From contig NC_052484.1 of assembly GCF_009730915.1 (NCBI RefSeq), positions 1,798,001 to 1,862,000 of the forward strand: a stretch of DNA of 64,000 nucleotides. Reading direction: 5' to 3'. The stretch comes from Dioscorea cayenensis subsp. rotundata (lineage: Eukaryota; Streptophyta; Magnoliopsida; Dioscoreales; Dioscoreaceae). A model generated the notes under the pieces. It was not told the origin of the DNA. It made no database searches and saw only the letters and a program-made list of their open reading frames with translations. Positions 57,450 through 64,000 of this stretch are shown here, piece after piece. Position 1 is the first letter of the stretch; each line of letters starts with the position of its first letter. The translations under genes were made by a program, and so were the position numbers.

Positions 57450-60069
57450 CATGGGTCTCAAGCAATCATATCGGACAAAAGAATTGATTTAGACATGACA
57501 ACTAATATGGGCCATCCTAGCAATTTGATATTTGCATAGATGTTAACCCTTTAAATATGTTATTGTTTTGGAATTTTTTGTATGCACTCAATTGACTTGT
57601 TTCCCTCCCCCAATAAAGAGGCTCCCAACAATAATTGAGGTTGTAGTTTATACACTTTTAGTAAAAAAATAATAATATCGAGAATAAATCGTATGGGATG
57701 TCGTATGGGGATGTTCCCTCAAATTTAAAAAAAAACGTAGAGAGAGAGAGACATAAACAAATGGGTGTGAAGAGAGAGAACAACAGTGTTATAAATAGTA
57801 GTCATATCATTATACCAACAACAAATGGGTGATTGATTGGTTCTATTTTGGTTTTTATAGTTTTACGTTGCAGTAGAAATAGAATTGAACAATTATAATT
57901 AGTTGAGTTATTGTATGTGTGATTTAGATTAAAATACTGTGCATTTCACATTTTACCATAATACTATTCATAATTACAGTACAAATGAATGATAATTCTA
58001 TCATTGTAGAGGTGATGATGAATACCATTTGGATTTCAATCGACGAATGTTTGTAAAGATTGAATCTACGAACATTCGTATATGACACATCCTCATATAT
58101 ATATATATATATCATAACAAATCTTGTTCTTTACTAGTTTATTATAGACTTTTTTATATCTAGCAATATACTAGTTCATTTGTTATTGTTAGTTTGTTTG
58201 AAAATTGTACTAAATCCCTTAGTTCATGTTCGGTGATTGCGCATGTGTATTGAAATATTAACTCTATTCCCGTGCATGTTTTTGACGTGACTTGCCCACA
58301 TTTTGTAAAAAAAGAAAATTCATAAGTTTCAAAAAAAATTGAAAGGTTTTGTTTTTAAATTAATATTAAGAAATGAAACTCTTGATAATCTAGATAATTT
58401 ACCAAGTGAATGTGGGTCTTGGGGCATACCGAAAAATTCAATTTTTATGGGGCACAAATAAAAAAAGTATTTTTTTTGGGATATACTCTACATATTGGGT
58501 TTCTTTTATATGTTTATTGTAAATGACAAAAGATAATATTATATGAAGGGGAATGATTGAAAGAAAGGGAGGTAAAAGTTGGTGGCATAATTTTTTGTTT
58601 TATAAGAAACTTATGTTAATTGCTGCTCAGACTCATTAGAGGGTTATGTGTATGCATGCAAATAATGGTTTTCTCTTTTGGGTTAGCACAAACAAATATG
58701 ATCTTTTGTAGGGGTGTATGCGAATTTACCAAAGAACATGGGACATCAACCTCAGTGTCTCACAATAAATGATCACTCCTTATGACAACCACCACCTTGA
58801 AGTTTGCTTTTTTGTTTTAAAATATTTCTTACTCTTCCTAACAATGAAATTAACCATAATCAACATTAGTTTTTCACTCTCTTAGATTGAAATTAGCTTG
58901 AATTTAACCGTTTCGGTGGGGGTTCAACTGGGGAATGTTGGTGATGTACATGTGTGTGTGTGTGTGTTTACAACACATTGTTGCAAATAGATTGGTTGAA
59001 TTGTGAAACAAAAGTAACATGGAACAGCTCAGCATGGGGAGTGCTCTAGAGACCCTTAGTGGACAAGCGTTTGGAGCAGGGCAAGTAAGCATGCTCAGCA
59101 TTTACATGCAACGTACATGGATCATCCTCATCATCTCCTCCATCCTCATGTCACCGATCTACATCTTTGCGACCCTCATCCTCTCCTTCCTTGGCCAACA
59201 ATCTGATATTGCCTTCCTCGCTGGCCGCTTTGCTCTTCTTATTCTCCCCCAACAATTTGCCATGGCCATTTCCTACCCTTCCCAAAAGTTCCTCCTAACT
59301 CAAAGTAAGGTCCTGCCTCTTGCATTCATTGCTTTCATATCTCTTGTTCTTCATCTTTGTGCGCTTTGGTTCTTCACCTCTGTCTTGGAATGGGGCTCAA
59401 CTGGGGCAGCTATAGCCTTTGATGTGTCTTCATGTGCAATGGCTTTGTTTCAAGTGATCTACATTATGTTTTGGTGCAAGGATGCATGGAATGGTTTTTC
59501 ATGGTTTGCTTTCAAGGACTTGTGGCCTTTCATTAAGCTCTCTCTCTCATCTGCTTTCATGCTTCTCTTGAGTGATTGGTATGGTGCTCTTGTGGTGTTT
59601 CTCACTGGCCTCCTAAACAATGCACAGGTTACAGTTGCATCAGCCTCCATATGGTATGGTTTATAGTTGTTTTTCTTTCCTTTTCCTTCATATAACTAAA
59701 TGGAATTTGATACAAGAACAAGAAGCCAGCAGTTAGTCCCATGGATCCGCTTCATGAATCTTTCCCTTCCACATAAGATGACTGCCAAATTCTGCATCTT
59801 GTATGGTTGACACTATTATGCGTATGAGATTTATTTATTCATGATCCTATTTAAGAGCCAAAAATTTAGATAAACTAAGATATTACATTATTTCAAAAAA
59901 TTTATGCTAAATGCCTTTTAGTCTGCCTTTTCCTCTTCTACATTGTTTCCCTCTTCTTATGCGGGCATCTACCGGCCCTTTAAAGACCTGTCTATACCAT
60001 CAATTGAATGGAATTTGATGTCTTTTGAAATTAATGAATCTCTTAGTCATGGGCCACTTTGAAGGAAAC

Positions 60070-60265
60070 TTTGACATATACATATCTGCTTGATGAATTT
60101 CTTTTGGGGAAATTTCCATTTGTACTATGGTTAAAGCTTATAACTGTTTATATACTTTTATAAAATTCATATTTGTGTAAAAGGGTACATATCTGCTTGA
60201 TGAATTTCTTTTGGGGAAATTTCCATTTGTACTATGGTTAAAGCTTATAACTGTTTATTTACTTT
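60070..60265. repeat. Tandem duplication private to arm 2 (MATE D intron 2)
   Basis: CATATCTGCTTGATGAATTTC through AAGCTTATAACTGTTTA occurs twice, starting near 60080 and 60187 (period about 107 bp). Arm 1 has one copy (about 27956-28026, complementary strand). Confidence 0.75.
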
Positions 60266-61351
60266 TATAAAAAAAAGTGTGTCACATTAAGAAATGCTTG
60301 TTTTCACAGGCTGAACATAAATAGTTGGGAGTATATGTTGGTCACTGGATTCTTGTCGGCAACAAGGTGAACAAAATGCTATTAGTGATGACAGTTTTAA
60401 TACTCGCTTCGATTTATCAAATAATATTTGATTTGAATGCATAATCCTGGTACATTGGATGTTTTCTTTGTTTTCCATCAGTGTGAGGCTGTCAAATGAG
60501 CTTGGATCAGGCCGGCCGATGGCAGGGAAGTACGCGGTCATCGTATCTGGCTTGACAACACTATTCATCAGCCTTATCTCATCTTCATTGATCTTGGCAA
60601 CCTGGGACAAGTTCCCATTGTTGTTCACCAGCAGCAAAGAAGTACAAGATTCAGCCTCTACTGCAGTATACCTCCTTGCCATTGTCTTGATGATTACCGC
60701 CATTCAATCTACATTAATAGGTAATTTACTTTTGTTAATTACCATAATGTTGTTTGTATGTACCTCTGCAACAATGAAAATTCTCTGATAACTCTTTGTG
60801 GTAAATGATATTTACTTGTGTACTCCAATATAATCATTCACTATCATAAAACCACTGTGGTGATTTTGTTCATTAATTTTCACCTATTTGCCGGTGCTCA
60901 GGAACTTAACAATTTTACAAAGGTTTTGGCAGTTTTGTATAAACTAAAGGTTTTTACTTGCTACCTTCTGATTTTTTAAATATTACTTGGCATTCATCAG
61001 GACTAACTTTTGACAGTTTAACATAAATTAAATTGATCTTTATAACAGGTAAAAAGAAATTTGGGGTTGCACATAAAGTAAAATTATAACATCTGTAAAC
61101 TATCATGCAGTTTTGCAGGGTATTCAAGTAAAATCTTTTGTTCTTAACATGCATTGATTTCAATTAGTTGATGAATTATGAGCAGGATCAATCACCGGAA
61201 CCGGATGGCAAGGTCTTGTTGCTTATATTAGCATAGCTTGCTATTATCTCCTTGGAATTCCTCTTGCTGCTGCTCTTGGATTTCTTTTTCATTGGGGCTT
61301 GCAGGTGTTTCTCTTTCTCTACTCCATCTTGGTTTTTCTGATTGGCTTGAT

Positions 61352-61385
<34 letters not shown>

Positions 61386-61687
61386 CTTTATGTTGTCATG
61401 GAGATGGTAAAGTGTTTTATATGTTTTGAATTATCAGGTGGGCTTGTAAGGTATTATTTTCCAGAAAAAATTGTCATTTATTTGGTATCAATTAAATGAT
61501 ATTACACATGTTCACTTTTGTTTATCTTAAGTTTGGAATTTTGTACTTGTGTTAGGGAATATGGATTGGGATGATATCTGGTTACATTGCTCAAACATTG
61601 GTTCTCATAACCATTGTTTGTAAGACCAACTGGAAGGGTCAGGTGAGGATTCATACTTTATCAATTTTTTTTTGTTTTCTAATGCAC

Positions 61688-61689
<2 letters not shown>

Positions 61690-61742
<53 letters not shown>
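61690..61742. repeat. (AT)n microsatellite in MATE D intron 6
   Basis: About 26 uninterrupted AT dinucleotides, roughly double the length of the matching tract in arm 1 (26478-26501). Confidence 0.9.
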
Positions 61743-61744
<2 letters not shown>

Positions 61745-62705
61745 CATATGACATATCATTTAGGGACGTCTCATAATAACTGTTGAATTTTAATCCAACG
61801 GTTATTATCTATTCATAAACAATTTAGGGTGCGTCATAATAACCGTTGGATTTTAATCCAACGGTTATAATCTATTCATAAACAGTTTCAAAAGGTATAT
61901 AAATAAACATCCGTACGTATATGACTTGAATCCATATATATATATATATATATATATATATTACTAAAAATAAAGGGATCTTGTTCAAGTAATTGATACA
62001 AAGCTTGTGTGGCAAGTTTTTTAAGTATATATGGGTTTTCTAAACTCATTATTTTTCACAAATATTACTTGTAATTTTTGTAATAAAGTTTGATGTTTTT
62101 AATTTGAGTCTTGGTGTTTTACATATACATTCAACACAAAATAAACATAAGAACTACTGTATTTTAATTAAATTAAATGGGTTGTTTATGGTATAAATTT
62201 TTATTATCAGGTTATACAAGCGGAAAAAGGCTCCAATTTTTGGAGTGGAGAAGATCAATAAACAAAAATGGGTAGAATGATTTGATTAAAATACTCAAAA
62301 CTTTAATTGTTGTAATTTATTTGTAAATTAAATTGTTTAGTGCAGGGCGCCACTTATTGTAATTTGTTACAATTAAATTGTTTTACTGACACCATGACAT
62401 TAATTGTTGTGATTTAATTAACTTGTATATTTTTATTGTATTATTTATTTTAATATTTAATTTATTACATATATATATATTTTTATTTATCTCTTTCCTC
62501 AAGAGTGGTATTTTATTCATTTCCCAATTCTATACTTAAGAGTTCAAAATTTGACCATTATTATTCATATATATATATTGATTTATTTTGATTTTGATTT
62601 TATTTATTTATTCTTGAGAGAAATGTGGACAAGTGCGAATAGGATTTAAATTCTCTATTTTAAATTAGAGAGAGGTCCACCCAAAGGAGTGAATTGGTCC
62701 ATGCT

Positions 62706-63134
62706 CATCTTATGAGTAAAATTTTTGGTAGGTTACTTATCTTATGCCCTTTTTCAAAAAGGTATCTCACTTTTAATTTGTATCAAAAAGGTATCCAAAG
62801 TTGTGTTTTTATTTCAACGGCAGGTGACCCTGACCAAAGTCGATCATTTAAGCTGATGTGGCTGTTGAGTCATCTGGTGTATTCCAACCTGGTTTCTATC
62901 TAGCTGCTAAGTCATTTGGTTTGTACCACATCAAAACAAATGATAGGCTGAGTGAGATGAAGCCATTGTGCCACGCGTCAGAGAACCCCTTTCGCGGGAA
63001 TCTCGAATTTGGACAGTGGGTTCGTTGTCTTGACCAGGCGGAGATTGCGATAGACAAAGCTTAGGGTTTTGTGCGAACTGTGAATCGGGTGAAGGAGCGC
63101 TGTCGGCTGAAGCTCAGTTGGCTCTCCAACGTAG
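62706..63134 (+). other. Region downstream of arm 2, possible MULE terminal/5' region
   Basis: Contains repeated CAAAAAGGTATC motifs (TTTTTCAAAAAGGTATCTCAC, TATCAAAAAGGTATCC) and a moderately GC-rich leader up to a potential start codon at 63135. Such a layout is common at the ends of plant Mutator-like elements, but no partner inverted repeat lies inside the window. Confidence 0.3.
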
Positions 63135-63187
63135 ATGGCGGTTAACTGGGAGATTCGGCGTGAGGGTGAGGAAGCATCGGACTCATC
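63135..63187 (+). CDS. Candidate first coding exon, partial (gene runs off window)
   Basis: ATG at 63135 starts MAVNWEIRREGEEASDSS and ends at a good GT donor (TC/GTAAGT). The leader before it is GC-richer than its surroundings, as a 5' UTR would be. No second exon is identified before the window end. It could be the first exon of a Mutator-like transposase or of a host gene. Family not recognised. Confidence 0.35.
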
Positions 63188-63309
63188 GTAAGTCATTTTT
63201 CTTTTTCGATGAGATGTGATGCTTGTGTTTGTTGTGATGAGCAAAGTGGCTTCAAGAAGCTTCGATGTGTTTATATACGCCTAGATGTACATCACATTGT
63301 TGATGTCCT

Positions 63310-63885
63310 ATTGTTTTAGTGTGTTAATGTCAGTGGGGGTCTTAGTTGAGTGAAATAATTAGGTTGTTATGGTTTTGTTATGGTTTTATTGTTTTTGAAT
63401 CCCATTCTGTTGATGGCATTTACCCGAGTGATTGTGTTGTAGTTTAATTCCCACCCGATTGAAAAAAAATAGGAAACTTTCTTACCCTCAATCATTTGTC
63501 TTGGCAATCAGTTCCCCATTTTGTCTATTCTAGTTGCATATTCAATTGAGTTATTAGTTTGTCCTGCTCCTTTTCTTTTTGTGTGGTGTGTGAAATAATT
63601 AGGTTGTTATGGTGAATGCCATTCGTTGATGTCATTTACCCGAGTGATTGTGTTGTAGTTTAATTCCCAATCGATTGAAAAAAATAGGAAACTTTCTTAC
63701 CCCCAATCATTTGTCTTGGCAATCAGTTCCACATTTTGTCTATTCTAGTTGCATATTCAATTGAGTTATTAGTTTGTCCTGCTCCTTTTCTTTTAGTGTG
63801 TTAATGTCAGTGGGGGTCTTAGTTGTGTGAAATAATTAGGTTGTTATGGTTTTATTGTTTTTGAATCCCATTTTGGTGACTAACT
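63310..63885. repeat. Tandem repeats of about 240 bp, two and a half copies
   Basis: The block GTGTGAAATAATTAGGTTG ... CATTTACCCGAGTGATTGTG ... TTCCCAA/CCCGATTGAAAAAA ... CCTGCTCCTTTTCTTT begins near 63348, again near 63590 and in part near 63828. TTTTAGTGTGTTAATGTCAG at 63314 and 63792 brackets it. Noncoding and probably intronic. Confidence 0.7.
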
Positions 63886-64000
63886 ATGCTGCTTATTATT
63901 GTCTACATATATTTAAGTGGCCATTGCTAATCTCAATTGTAGCCTCAATTATAAATGTCCTGTTTTTTTTTATGTACATGTTATTACCCTACCATAATTG

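Larger units (their letters stand above)
59028..62261 (+). pseudogene. MATE copy D: exons 2-7 of a DETOXIFICATION transporter, no exon 1
   Basis: Exons: 59028-59653, 60310-60366, 60482-60720, 61186-61304, 61556-61642, 62211-62261, the same lengths and phases as copies B and C. Splice sites and stop are intact and there are no premature stops. The first 90 residues (exon 1) are missing: the inverted arm starts inside intron 1 at about 57450, and no MEEERG-type exon lies upstream in the window. Differences from B include FATLILSFLG, SGRPMAGKY (B and C have SGRPRAGKY) and a changed C-terminus (AEKGSNFWSG for AEKRLQFWSG) made by two compensating one-base indels. Where B has TQNKV, CKDVW and LLGDW, D keeps TQSKV, CKDAW and LLSDW, shared with C apart from the LLSDW Leu. 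Might still be transcribed from a foreign promoter using the ATG at 59019, but then lacks helix 1. Confidence 0.8.
57450..62705. repeat. Inverted-duplication arm 2 (contains MATE copy D)
   Basis: Reverse-complement partner of 25520-30853. Begins near TCTCAAGCAATCATATCGG at 57453 and runs through all of copy D to CCACCCAAAGGAGTGAATTGG at about 62677-62697. Past about 62710 it diverges from arm 1 within a few tens of bases. Confidence 0.85.

Overview
This is nuclear DNA from a flowering plant. The evidence is GT-AG introns, AT-rich intergenic DNA, (AT)n/(CT)n/(TAA)n microsatellites, LINE and LTR retrotransposon remains, MITE-like foldback elements, and plant-specific families: an RGA-type NLR, a calmodulin-binding receptor-like cytoplasmic kinase, and DETOXIFICATION/MATE transporters. 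A monocot is likely from how the kinase and RING protein read, but the species cannot be fixed from sequence alone. Two runs of exactly 1000 N (24520-25519 and 38488-39487) are assembly gaps.

Layout. 1.5-6.7 kb (+): a 14-exon gene for a TMEM8/PGAP6-like membrane protein of the CREST superfamily, 825 aa. 7.2-10.4 kb (-): a CRCK2-like RLCK whose six exons fit the family exactly except for one extra base in exon 3 that shifts the frame. 12.3-17.65 kb (-): a small RING-H2 E3 ligase (207 aa) with a probable non-coding first exon about 2 kb upstream. 19.2-21.3 kb: a solo LTR with a perfect target-site duplication (TSD).

22.4-38.3 kb and 57.4-62.7 kb: a MATE cluster with four partial or complete copies. 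Copy A (+) is exon 1 only. Copy B (-) has all seven exons (482 aa). Copy C (-) has exons 2-7, with exon 1 lost or hidden by a gap. Copy D (+) has exons 2-7 and no exon 1. B and D lie in two inverted arms of about 5.3 kb (25.5-30.85 kb and 57.45-62.7 kb), about 27 kb apart. The arm edge falls inside intron 1, which explains why D lacks exon 1.

Between the arms are an LTR 3' end nested in a LINE (39.5-40.8 kb), a single-exon CC-NB-ARC-LRR gene (42.1-46.3 kb, -) with four nearly identical 80-residue LRR units, an MHH in place of MHD and a C-terminal hydrophobic segment, a decayed LINE (48.4-52.8 kb, -), a 43-bp LINE insertion with a 12-bp TSD, and a second solo LTR with a perfect TSD (53.7-55.4 kb). 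The window ends in a probable MULE-like or gene 5' region with tandem repeats.

There is no operon-like logic. The genes are independent eukaryotic loci: membrane lipid/GPI remodelling, immune-linked signalling (RLCK and NLR), ubiquitination and small-molecule efflux. The most distinctive biology is the structural history of the MATE cluster and the NLR's internal repeat expansion. I found no clearly new molecular system.
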